A stretch of DNA of 64,000 nucleotides, from assembly GCF_001428895.1 (NCBI RefSeq), contig NZ_LMJA01000001.1:311150-375149 (forward strand). Direction: 5' to 3'. Position 1 is the stretch's first letter. The number at the start of each line of letters is the position of its first letter. Below the pieces are notes generated by a model that searched no databases, was not told where the DNA came from, and was given only the letters and a program-made list of their open reading frames with translations. The DNA comes from Mycobacterium sp. Root265. GTDB taxonomy: Bacteria > Actinomycetota > Actinomycetes > Mycobacteriales > Mycobacteriaceae. Positions 15,665 through 24,263 of this stretch are shown here, piece after piece. The translations under genes and the position numbers were made by a program.

Positions 15665-17083
15665 GTGCCTACAACAAGCCGCAACCGTGACATCGCTCAC
15701 TGGGATGCCGAGGACGTCGACGCCTGGGACGCGGGGGGCAAAGACATCGCCAAGCGGAATCTCATCTGGTCGATCTTCGCCGAACACGTCGGTTTCTCGG
15801 TGTGGTCGATCTGGTCGGTGATGGTGCTGTTCATGCCGCAGGACGTGTACGGCATCGACCCCGCCGGGAAGTTCTACCTCGTCGCGATCCCGACGCTCGT
15901 CGGCGCGTTCATGCGCATCCCGTACACCATTGCGCCCGCCCGGTTCGGTGGCCGCAACTGGACCATCGTCAGCGCGCTGCTGCTGCTGATCCCGCTGGTG
16001 CTGACCCTGTGGGTGATGGCTCAACCCGGCGCGTCGTACACCACGTTCATGATCATCGCGGCCTTCGCCGGCTTCGGCGGCGGCAACTTCGCCTCGTCGA
16101 TGACCAACATCAACGCGTTCTATCCGCAGCGACTCAAGGGCTGGGCGCTCGGCTTGAACGCCGGCGGCGGCAACATCGGGGTGCCGGTCATCCAGCTCAT
16201 CGGACTGCTGGTGATCGCCACCATCGGCAACACCGCGCCCTACCTGGTCTGCGCCATCTACCTGGTGCTCGTCGGTCTTGCCGCCCTCGGTGCGGCCGTC
16301 TTCATGGACAACCTGGGTAATCAGCGCTCCAACCTGGGAGCCATGGTCGAGGCGATGCGCTACAAGCACTCCTGGGTGATGAGCTTCCTGTACATCGGCA
16401 CCTTCGGTTCGTTCATCGGGTTCTCGTTCGCCTTCGGTCAGGTGCTGCAGATCAACTTCCTGGCCGGTGGTGACACCCCGGCGCAGGCTTCGCTGCATGC
16501 CGCCCAGATCGCCTTCCTGGGACCGCTACTCGGCTCCATCTCACGGCCGTTCGGCGGCAAGCTGGCCGACAAGATCGGTGGCGGCAAGATCACCCTCTAC
16601 GTGTTCGTCGCGATGATCTTCGCCGCGGGCATACTGGTGGCCGCCGGTGTGCTCGACGACTCGGCCGCCGGCGCACCCACCGGCACCCAGATGGGCGCCT
16701 ACGTCGCCGGATTCATCCTGCTCTTCATCCTGTCCGGGTTGGGCAACGGATCCACCTACAAGATGATCCCGTCGATCTTCGAGGCCAAGGCCCAGAACCA
16801 CGACGAGTGGAGCAAGGACGAGAAGGCAGCCTGGTCGCGCAGCATGTCCGGTGCCCTGATCGGCTTCGCCGGCGCGGTGGGAGCCCTGGGCGGGGTGTTC
16901 ATCAACATCGTGCTGCGGATGTCCTACGTCAGCGACGCGAAGTCGGCCACCAACGCGTTCTGGGTGTTCCTCGGCTTCTACGTGGTGTGCGCCATCGTCA
17001 CCTGGTTCGTCTTCCTGCGGATGGGAGCCGCCCGCCAGGCGGCCAGGGACGATCTGCTGCCCGAGCAGGCAGTCACCGCTTGA
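15665..17083 (+). CDS. narK: Nitrate/nitrite transporter, NarK/NasA family
   Basis: A 472-residue major facilitator of the nitrate/nitrite porter family, with 12 predicted membrane helices. It carries the family signature in GGNFASSMTNINAFYPQR and a second glycine-rich segment, NAGGGNIGVP. It imports nitrate for the reductase encoded next door. GTG 15665 follows a strong GGGAGGAA (15655-15662). It is divergent from the nirBD operon and shares a 191-bp control region with it. A strong hairpin separates it from nasN. Confidence 0.93.
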   Translation: MPTTSRNRDIAHWDAEDVDAWDAGGKDIAKRNLIWSIFAEHVGFSVWSIWSVMVLFMPQDVYGIDPAGKFYLVAIPTLVGAFMRIPYTIAPARFGGRNWTIVSALLLLIPLVLTLWVMAQPGASYTTFMIIAAFAGFGGGNFASSMTNINAFYPQRLKGWALGLNAGGGNIGVPVIQLIGLLVIATIGNTAPYLVCAIYLVLVGLAALGAAVFMDNLGNQRSNLGAMVEAMRYKHSWVMSFLYIGTFGSFIGFSFAFGQVLQINFLAGGDTPAQASLHAAQIAFLGPLLGSISRPFGGKLADKIGGGKITLYVFVAMIFAAGILVAAGVLDDSAAGAPTGTQMGAYVAGFILLFILSGLGNGSTYKMIPSIFEAKAQNHDEWSKDEKAAWSRSMSGALIGFAGAVGALGGVFINIVLRMSYVSDAKSATNAFWVFLGFYVVCAIVTWFVFLRMGAARQAARDDLLPEQAVTA

Positions 17084-17116
17084 CCTGGGAGTTCCATCGC
17101 CAACACACCGCCTCGC

Positions 17117-17145
17117 AGCGGGCTCACCGAGGGGGTGAGCCCGCT
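17117..17145 (+). terminator. Strong hairpin between narK and nasN
   Basis: AGCGGGCTCACC (17117-17128) and GGTGAGCCCGCT (17134-17145) form a perfect 12-bp stem with a GAGGG loop. The T-run (17157-17160) is 11 nt beyond the stem, so it is not a textbook terminator. It may end part of the narK message or stabilise a processed narK 3' end while nasN is read from the same transcript or from its own promoter. Confidence 0.55.
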
Positions 17146-17195
17146 GTGAGGTCGAGTTTTCTTCGCGATAACGTCGGCTCAAAGGAACCGGAACA

Positions 17196-20100
17196 GTGCC
17201 CGCCCACGATGGTCGTATGACAGCGGCCGCGGGGGAGACGACACGTACCGCGTGTTCGTACTGCGGTGTGGGCTGCGGCATCGAGATCACCACCGCGCCG
17301 GATGCGGTCACCGGGCTCCCGGTCATCGCGAAGGTCAGCGGGGACAAGCTGCACCCCACCAACTTCGGCAGGCTGTGCACCAAAGGTGCCACGCACGCCG
17401 AGATGATGGCCGCCACCGACGGCCGGTTGACGACGGCCCTGGTGCGTGGGGCACGCGGCGCCGAACCCGAACCGGTGCCGGTGGATACGGCCGTCGCCGA
17501 GGCAGGCCGGCGACTGCGGGCGATCATCGACGAGCACGGACCAGACGCCGTCGCGCTGTACGTGTCGGGTCAGATGTCCATCGAGGCGCAGTATCTGGCG
17601 ACCAAACTGGCCAAGGGCTATCTGCGCACGGTGCACATCGAATCGAACTCCCGGTTGTGCATGGCCAGCGCGGGGACCGGCTACAAACAGTCGCTGGGTT
17701 CGGACGGCCCGCCCGGGTCCTACACCGATTTCGACTCGGCCGATTTGTTCTTCGTCATCGGCGCGAACATGGCCGACTGCCATCCGATCCTGTTCCTGCG
17801 GATGGCCGACCGGCTCAAGTCCGGTGCCAAACTCATCGTGGTGGACCCGCGGCGTACCGCCACCGCGGACAAGGCCGACCTGTACCTGGCGATCAAACCC
17901 GGCACCGATCTGGCACTGCTCAACGGACTGCTGCATCTGCTCGTCCAGAACGGTGATATCGACCACGATTTCATCGCCGAACACACCGAGGGCTGGGACG
18001 CCATGCCGGCCTTCCTGGCCGACTACCCGCCCGACCGGGTCGCCGAGATCACCGGAATCGCCGAGGCCGACATCCGCACCGCCGCCGCGATGATCGCGGA
18101 ATCCGGCGAGTGGATGACGTGCTGGACGATGGGTCTCAACCAGAGCACACACGGCACCTGGAACACCAACGCCATCTGCAATCTGCACCTCGCGACCGGC
18201 GCCATCTGCCGACCCGGCAGCGGTCCGATGTCGCTGACCGGACAGCCCAACGCCATGGGTGGTCGCGAGATGGGCTACATGGGGCCGGGATTGCCCGGCC
18301 AGCGTGCCGTGCTGTCGGCCGAGGACCGGGAGTTCTGCGAGCAGCAGTGGGGGCTGGACCCCGGGACCATCCGCTCCGACGTCGGCCCCGGCACCATCGC
18401 GATGTTCGAGCAGGCGGCCGCGGGCGATATCAAGGCCTGCTGGATCATCTGCACCAATCCCGTTGCCACCGTGCCGAATCGATCGACCGTCATCACCGGA
18501 CTCGAGACGGCCGAACTGGTGATCACCCAGGACGCCTACGTCGACACGGCCACCAACCGCTACGCCGACATCATGCTGCCCGCCGCGCTGTGGGCCGAGA
18601 CCGATGCCGTCATGATCAACTCCGAGCGCAACCTCACGCTGCTGCAACAGTCGGTCCCGCCCGTCGGGGACGCCCGGGCGGACTGGGAACTGATCTGCGG
18701 TGTCGCCGAATATTTGGGTTTCGGTGCGGATTTCGCCTACAAGTCGGGCTCGGAGATCTTCGACGAGATCCGCCGGTTCGCCAACCCCCGCACCGGATAC
18801 GACCTGCGCGGGGCCAGTTACGATCGGCTGCGGGAGACCCCGCTGCAGTGGCCCTGCCCGCCCGGAGACGAGCACGACCGCCACCCGATCCGCTACCTCA
18901 ACGACGGGGTGTCCCAGACCCTGCACATCGATGAGGACGGGCACCGGCCGCGCCTGGCGTTCGCGACACCGTCACGCCGGGCGAAGTTCCTGGCCCGCCC
19001 GCACATGGATGCCCGCGAGCTGCCCGACGACGACTACCCGATGGTGCTGAACACCGGCCGGTTGCAGCACCAGTGGCACACCATGACCAAGACCGGCCGG
19101 GTGGACAAACTCAACAAGCTCAACAGCGCACCCTTCGTGGAGGTGCACCCGGATGACGCTGCCGCACAAGGCATCACCAAGCAGCATCAGGTGGAGCTCA
19201 CCTCGCGGCGCGGTCGGGCCGTGCTGCCCGTGCAGATCACCGACCGGGTGCAGCCCGGCAATGTGTGGGTTCCGTTCCACTGGAACGACGAACACGGCGA
19301 GTACCTGACGGTCAACGCCCTGACCAACGACGCCGTCGACCCAGATTCGCTGCAACCCGAACTCAAGGTGTGCGCGGTGCGGCTACGGCCCATCCCGGTG
19401 CAGCGACCCGACCCGTTCGGACTCGCGTCGGTCGCACCGGAGTTCAGCGAGGACGAAAAGTACTACCTGTCCGGGTTCTTCGCCGGTATGGACGCCAACC
19501 CCGTTGGTGTACCGGTACTCCCGTCATCGGCACCGGTGCGCGCACAGGTCCGGTTGTGGGTGGACGGCCTGCTGGCCGGGACCTACTCCCGCGCGGAACC
19601 CGAACAGCCCACCGGGACCGGACCGATGGTGTTGTGGGCCTCCCAGACCGGGAACGCCGAGGAGTTCGCCGCCCAAGTGGCCGCCCGGTTGTCCGGTGCC
19701 CGGCTGATCACCATGAACGACGCCGCCCTGGAGGACCTTGCCGCGGCGGGCGAAGTGGTGATCGTCACCAGCACCTTCGGTGACGGCGGCCCGCCCGACA
19801 ACGGCGCCGAGTTCTGGGACCGGTTGACGTCGGCGGACGCGCCCACCCTCGACGGTCTGCGGTACTCGGTCCTGGGCATCGGGGACCAGTCCTATGACAA
19901 CTTCTGCGGACATGCCAAGGCGCTGGATGCCCGGCTGGCGGAGCTCGGAGCCGTCCGCTCGGTCGATCGCGCTGACTGCGAGATCTACGACGAGGCGCCG
20001 ATGGCGGCGTGGGCCGACGAGGTGGTCGCCGGACTGGATGTGGCGCCGGTGGCGATCGCTCCGGCCACGCCGAAAGCCCCGGTACCCCTGAGCCGTAACG

Positions 20101-21194
20101 CCCCGGTGCAGGCACCGCTGTGCCGCAACACCCGTCTCACGCCGCAGTCGGCGGCCAAAGAGGTACGTCAGTTCGGATTCGACATCTCCGAGCATGTCGC
20201 CGAACACGGTGCCGGCTACGCCGTCGGCGACTCGCTCGGGGTGTTCGTCACCAACTCCGATGAGTCGGTGTCCGCGTGGCTCGCCGCGACGGGACTGTCC
20301 GGCAACGAGATCATCGAGGTCGACGGCGCCGAGACCGACCTGCGCGGCGCGCTCACCATGTCCTATGACATCTGCCGGGTCACCCCGAATCTGCTGAGCT
20401 TTGTCGCCGAACGCAGCCGCGATGCCAAGAAGCTGCGCAAATCCGGTGACAACACCGCGTGGCTGGCCGGCCGCAACGGCCTCGACATCGTGCAGGAGTT
20501 CGCGCTGCGCGCCGAGCCGCAGGAATGGCAGGACGCGCTGGTGCGGCTGACCCCACGGCAGTACTCGATCTCGTCCAGCCCACTGGTCAGCCCCCACGAG
20601 GTGCAGCTCACGGTGTCGGTGGTGCGCTACCGCAGCGCACGCGGAGAGAACCGCGGCGGTGTGGCCTCGACGTATCTGGCCGACCGGGCGTCCTCGGTGC
20701 CGGTCTTCGTGCAGCGCTCCCCGAACTTCCGGCCGCCCGCCGAGTCGGCCACCCCGATGATCATGGTCGGCCCGGGCACCGGGATCGCCCCGTTCCGCGG
20801 CTTCCTGCAGGAACGCCGGGCGCTGGGTCACACCGGGCGCAACTGGCTGTTCTTCGGAGATCAGCACCGCGCCGAGAACTTCTATTACCGCGACGAACTG
20901 GAACACATGGTCGCCGACGGCCTGCTCAACCATCTCGACCTGGCGTTCTCCCGTGATGAGGGCAGCCGGATCTACGTGCAGCACAAGATGCTCGACGCCG
21001 GCGCCGAGCTGTGGCGCTGGATGGAGGACGGTGCGCACTTCTACGTGTGCGGTGATGCCACCAGGATGGCCCGCGATGTCGATGACGCCCTGATGAAGAT
21101 CATCCGCACGTACGGCTCGATGTCGACCGAGGCCGCCCACGACTACAAGAAGGAACTCGTCGCCACCAAACGGTACGTACGCGACGTCTACTGA
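17196..21194 (+). CDS. nasN: Assimilatory nitrate reductase fused to a flavodoxin/FAD/NADPH reductase
   Basis: Two-electron reduction of nitrate to nitrite. The 1332-residue protein joins a molybdopterin oxidoreductase to its own electron supply. N-terminal [4Fe-4S] ligands are CSYCGVGC and GRLCTKG, followed by the MopB catalytic and molybdopterin-binding domains to about residue 770. From about 808 comes a flavodoxin domain (MVLWASQTGNAEEF), then a CysJ-like FAD/NADPH part: RQYSISSS near 1120, VGPGTGIAPFRGF near 1188 and YVCGDATRMA near 1282. This matches the fused NasN layout described in M. smegmatis, with no separate NasB needed. GTG 17196 is used because AAAGGAA lies at the right distance; ATG 17217 is an alternative. 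Confidence 0.92.
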   Translation: MPAHDGRMTAAAGETTRTACSYCGVGCGIEITTAPDAVTGLPVIAKVSGDKLHPTNFGRLCTKGATHAEMMAATDGRLTTALVRGARGAEPEPVPVDTAVAEAGRRLRAIIDEHGPDAVALYVSGQMSIEAQYLATKLAKGYLRTVHIESNSRLCMASAGTGYKQSLGSDGPPGSYTDFDSADLFFVIGANMADCHPILFLRMADRLKSGAKLIVVDPRRTATADKADLYLAIKPGTDLALLNGLLHLLVQNGDIDHDFIAEHTEGWDAMPAFLADYPPDRVAEITGIAEADIRTAAAMIAESGEWMTCWTMGLNQSTHGTWNTNAICNLHLATGAICRPGSGPMSLTGQPNAMGGREMGYMGPGLPGQRAVLSAEDREFCEQQWGLDPGTIRSDVGPGTIAMFEQAAAGDIKACWIICTNPVATVPNRSTVITGLETAELVITQDAYVDTATNRYADIMLPAALWAETDAVMINSERNLTLLQQSVPPVGDARADWELICGVAEYLGFGADFAYKSGSEIFDEIRRFANPRTGYDLRGASYDRLRETPLQWPCPPGDEHDRHPIRYLNDGVSQTLHIDEDGHRPRLAFATPSRRAKFLARPHMDARELPDDDYPMVLNTGRLQHQWHTMTKTGRVDKLNKLNSAPFVEVHPDDAAAQGITKQHQVELTSRRGRAVLPVQITDRVQPGNVWVPFHWNDEHGEYLTVNALTNDAVDPDSLQPELKVCAVRLRPIPVQRPDPFGLASVAPEFSEDEKYYLSGFFAGMDANPVGVPVLPSSAPVRAQVRLWVDGLLAGTYSRAEPEQPTGTGPMVLWASQTGNAEEFAAQVAARLSGARLITMNDAALEDLAAAGEVVIVTSTFGDGGPPDNGAEFWDRLTSADAPTLDGLRYSVLGIGDQSYDNFCGHAKALDARLAELGAVRSVDRADCEIYDEAPMAAWADEVVAGLDVAPVAIAPATPKAPVPLSRNAPVQAPLCRNTRLTPQSAAKEVRQFGFDISEHVAEHGAGYAVGDSLGVFVTNSDESVSAWLAATGLSGNEIIEVDGAETDLRGALTMSYDICRVTPNLLSFVAERSRDAKKLRKSGDNTAWLAGRNGLDIVQEFALRAEPQEWQDALVRLTPRQYSISSSPLVSPHEVQLTVSVVRYRSARGENRGGVASTYLADRASSVPVFVQRSPNFRPPAESATPMIMVGPGTGIAPFRGFLQERRALGHTGRNWLFFGDQHRAENFYYRDELEHMVADGLLNHLDLAFSRDEGSRIYVQHKMLDAGAELWRWMEDGAHFYVCGDATRMARDVDDALMKIIRTYGSMSTEAAHDYKKELVATKRYVRDVY

Positions 21195-21272
21195 TCGCTG
21201 CGAATAAAAATCGCCGCTTCGGCGTTGTTCCGCCGTAGGCGAAAGCAGATTTGGGTCAGGGAGACGATAGAA

Positions 21273-21482
21273 ATGGCTTGGCACAGTGGTGACGTGGTGA
21301 CCGCCCGTCGCGAGATCGACGAAATGGACGTTCAGACGGTTCCCGAGGGTGCGGCCGGCACGGTCGAGGAGACGACCATGTTTGGGCAGCCCAAGGTGGT
21401 CTGCTTCGACGTCCCCACCGTGTGGGGCCCCAAACGTGCGTGCGTGCACGTGCACCGCGGAGATGTCGCGCTGGCCGGTTAG
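21273..21482 (+). CDS. Small conserved protein after nasN
   Basis: A 69-residue acidic protein, [20 protein letters not shown] to [10 protein letters not shown], with no signal peptide or membrane segment and one cysteine. ATG 21273 has AGGGAGA (21258-21264) upstream, which is why it is preferred over the longer frame from 21225. It starts 78 bp after nasN on the same strand, and its TAG overlaps the convergent ilvD stop by 4 bp. The C-terminal [20 protein letters not shown] looks like a small beta barrel. A role in nitrate assimilation is suggested only by position. Confidence 0.65.
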   Translation: MAWHSGDVVTARREIDEMDVQTVPEGAAGTVEETTMFGQPKVVCFDVPTVWGPKRACVHVHRGDVALAG

Positions 21483-23323
21483 ACCGCGTCGACATCCCGC
21501 ACGGCGCCCTTGTCCGCGGACAGCGCCAGCGCCGCATACGCGCGCAGCGCCGCGGACACCGTGCGCTGGCGGTTCTTGGGCTTGTAGCCACCGGCCGCCT
21601 CCAGCGCGATGCGCCGGCGCTGCAGTTCCTGGTCGGGCACATCCACCTGGATGCTGCGGTGCGGGATGTCGATGGTGATCAGGTCACCGTTCTCCACCAG
21701 CGCGATGGTGCCGCCGGCAGCCGCCTCGGGGGAGACGTGGCCGATGGACAGGCCCGACGTGCCGCCGGAGAACCGGCCGTCGGTGATCAACGCACATTGG
21801 GCGCCGAGCCCACGGCCCTTCAAATAGGCTGTCGGATAGAGCATCTCCTGCATACCCGGGCCGCCCTTGGGCCCCTCGTAACGGATCACCACGACATCTC
21901 CGGGCTGCACCCGCTTGTTCAGGATGGCGTCCACCGCATCATCCTGGGATTCCAGCACCACGGCCGGTCCGGAGAACTTCCAGATGCTCTCGTCGACGCC
22001 CGCGGTCTTGACGATGCAGCCGTCCACCGACAGGTTGCCGCGCAGCACCGCCAGCCCGCCGTCGGCGGAGTAGGCGTTCTGGAGGTCGCGGATGCATCCG
22101 TTTTCGGCGTCGGTGTCCAGGCTCTCCCACCGCTCGGACTGGGAGAACGCGGTCGCCGAGCGCACACACCCCGGCGCGGCGTGGAACAGTTCGACGGCCT
22201 CCGCCGAGGGGGAACCACCCCGGATATCCCACGCGCGCAACCACTCCGCCACCGATCCTGCGTGCACGGTGTGCACGGTCTCATGCAGATGCCCGCCCCG
22301 CCACAGTTCGCCGAGGATCGCGGGGATACCGCCGGCGCGGTGCACGTCCTCCATCAGATAGTGGCCGTTGGGGGCGACCTTGCACAGGCAGGGGATCATC
22401 TGGCTGCGTTTCTCGATGTCCTCGAGGGTGTAGTCCAGTTCGGCCTCACGGGCGGCGGCCAGCAGGTGCAGCACCGTGTTGGTGCTGCCACCCATGGCGA
22501 TGTCGAGCGCCATCGCGTTGTCGAAGGCGTCGCGGGTGGCGATGGCGCGCGGCAGCACGCTCGCGTCGTCGCGGTCGTAGTAGGCCCGGACGATGTCCAT
22601 CACGGTGCTGCCGGCCTTCTCGTAGAGGGCGCGGCGCGCGGTATGGGTGGCCAGCACCGACCCGTTGCCGGGCAGGGCCAGGCCGAGTGCCTCGGTGAGG
22701 CAGTTCATCGAGTTCGCGGTGAACATGCCCGAGCACGAACCGCAGGTCGGGCAGGCGGCTTCCTCGATGCGGGCGATGTCGTCATCGGAGACATCGGTGT
22801 TGACGGCATCGGCGATGGCGGACACCAGGTTCAGCCGGGTCTTCACGGTGCCGTCCACCAGGACCGCGGTGCCGCCCTCCATCGGGCCGCCGGAGACGAA
22901 GACGGTGGGGATGTTCAGTCGCAGCGCCGCCATCAGCATGCCGGGAGTGATCTTGTCGCAGTTGGAGATACACACCAGGGCGTCGGCGCAGTGCGCGTTG
23001 ACCATGTACTCCACCGAGTCGGCGATCAGTTCGCGCGAGGGCAGCGAATAGAGCATGCCGCCATGCCCCATGGCGATCCCGTCGTCTACGGCGATGGTGT
23101 TGAACTCGCGCGGCACCCCACCGGCGGCCGAGATGGCCTCGGACACGATCCGGCCCACGGGCTGCAGATGGGTGTGTCCGGGCACGAACTCGGTGAAGCT
23201 GTTGGCCACCGCGACGATCGGCTTGCCGATATCGGAACCGGCCACACCGGCGGCGCGCAGCAGCGAACGCGCTCCGGCCATGTTGCGACCGTGGGTGACC
23301 GTACGCGACCTCAATTCAGGCAT
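21479..23323 (-). CDS. ilvD: Dihydroxy-acid dehydratase
   Basis: Dehydrates dihydroxy-isovalerate and dihydroxy-methylvalerate to the keto acids of valine and isoleucine; its valine-branch product is also the LeuA substrate. The 614-residue protein has the Fe-S cysteines in [12 protein letters not shown] and [17 protein letters not shown], and a C-terminal [15 protein letters not shown]. Length and sequence track the E. coli/Streptomyces type (about 616) rather than the shorter mycobacterial IlvD (about 575) I recall from M. tuberculosis. It may therefore be an additional or replacement enzyme. ATG 23323 gives the usual N-terminus, [17 protein letters not shown]. Confidence 0.92.
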   Translation of the reverse strand: MPELRSRTVTHGRNMAGARSLLRAAGVAGSDIGKPIVAVANSFTEFVPGHTHLQPVGRIVSEAISAAGGVPREFNTIAVDDGIAMGHGGMLYSLPSRELIADSVEYMVNAHCADALVCISNCDKITPGMLMAALRLNIPTVFVSGGPMEGGTAVLVDGTVKTRLNLVSAIADAVNTDVSDDDIARIEEAACPTCGSCSGMFTANSMNCLTEALGLALPGNGSVLATHTARRALYEKAGSTVMDIVRAYYDRDDASVLPRAIATRDAFDNAMALDIAMGGSTNTVLHLLAAAREAELDYTLEDIEKRSQMIPCLCKVAPNGHYLMEDVHRAGGIPAILGELWRGGHLHETVHTVHAGSVAEWLRAWDIRGGSPSAEAVELFHAAPGCVRSATAFSQSERWESLDTDAENGCIRDLQNAYSADGGLAVLRGNLSVDGCIVKTAGVDESIWKFSGPAVVLESQDDAVDAILNKRVQPGDVVVIRYEGPKGGPGMQEMLYPTAYLKGRGLGAQCALITDGRFSGGTSGLSIGHVSPEAAAGGTIALVENGDLITIDIPHRSIQVDVPDQELQRRRIALEAAGGYKPKNRQRTVSAALRAYAALALSADKGAVRDVDAV

Positions 23324-23373
23324 GGCACCTACAGTCGCAGCGAGCGGGGCCACAGAGAAGACGGCGCCGATGC

Positions 23374-23387
23374 TAGTACCGGCACTA
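23374..23387. promoter_or_regulatory. Dyad operator candidate between ilvD and the XRE gene
   Basis: TAGTACCGGCACTA is a 14-bp palindrome with a single mismatched pair. It lies 31 bp upstream of the XRE ATG, at the expected -35/-10 distance from TAGGCT (23406-23411), in a 95-bp divergent gap. It would suit autoregulation by the XRE protein, possibly also touching ilvD. Pattern-based. Confidence 0.45.
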
Positions 23388-23418
23388 CCAGTCTGAGGCC
23401 GGGAATAGGCTGGCGGTT

Positions 23419-24261
23419 ATGGACAAGCGCGCGCAGCAGCGGCTCGCCCTCGGCGCGTTCCTGCGTGCCCGCAGAGAGGCCGCGCCGCGCGACGAGCTGG
23501 GGTTTCCCGAGGTGCCCAGGATGCGCACCAGCGGGCTGCGCCGCGAAGAAGTCGCACTGTCCGCCGGGGTGAGCGTCACCTGGTACACCTGGTTGGAGCA
23601 GGGACGCGATATCAATCCCTCCAGACAGGTGCTCGATGCGATCTCCGGTGCGCTGCGACTGACCCGGGCCGAGCAGGACTACGTGCTCGCCCTCGGCGGC
23701 CACACGTCCGACCCGACCGTCGCCTCGGGCCCCACGCCACCACACATCCAACGATTTCTGGACGCTCTTGCCGGCTACCCGGCCTTTGCGATCGGACCCA
23801 CGTGGACCATCGCAGCCTGGAACGCGGCGTACGCGGCCCTGTACCCCAACATCGCCCTCACCGACCCTGCCGACCGCAATCTGCTCTGGCTGGTGTTCAT
23901 GGATCCCGCCATTCGGGAGCTGTTGCCGGACTGGGAAACCGACAGCCGACGGTTCCTGGCCGAGTTCCGCGCCGAGGCCGGGTCGCGGGTGGGGGAACCC
24001 TCCTACACCCAGCTGGTCGAACGACTCCGCGAAGGAAGTGCGCATTTCAGCGCGGAGTGGATGGCGAGCAGTGTCGAGCGCTTCGCGTCCCGGGAGCGCA
24101 GATTCTTCCACCCCGGCGTCGGCGAACTGCTCCTCGAACATCATCAGCTGACTCCCGCGGACGCACCCGGGATACAGATCGTCGCGTACCTACCGCTGCC
24201 GGGAAGCAGTGCCTCCGAACGCTTGACACAGTTGATCAGCCAGTCCGAGAGCAGGGGGTAG
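23419..24261 (+). CDS. XRE-family regulator with MmyB-like ligand-binding domain
   Basis: A 280-residue regulator. Residues 8-80 are the helix-turn-helix (LRREEVALSAGVSVTWYTWLEQGRDINPS), and residues 105-275 match the MmyB-like PAS-related domain (PAFAIGPTWTIAAWNAAYAAL, RNLLWLVFMDPAIRELL). MmyB-type domains have been found to bind fatty acids. ATG 23419 comes 7 nt after TAGGCT, so the message is probably leaderless. It is 2 bp from, and on the same strand as, a UvrA-like ABC gene that it probably controls. Confidence 0.88.
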   Translation: MDKRAQQRLALGAFLRARREAAPRDELGFPEVPRMRTSGLRREEVALSAGVSVTWYTWLEQGRDINPSRQVLDAISGALRLTRAEQDYVLALGGHTSDPTVASGPTPPHIQRFLDALAGYPAFAIGPTWTIAAWNAAYAALYPNIALTDPADRNLLWLVFMDPAIRELLPDWETDSRRFLAEFRAEAGSRVGEPSYTQLVERLREGSAHFSAEWMASSVERFASRERRFFHPGVGELLLEHHQLTPADAPGIQIVAYLPLPGSSASERLTQLISQSESRG

Positions 24262-24263
24262 AC

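Noticed and set aside
21195-21272. Terminator after nasN from CGCCG-CTT-CGGCG
   Set aside because: The stem is only 5 bp and no T-run follows, so it is not strong enough to list as a feature.
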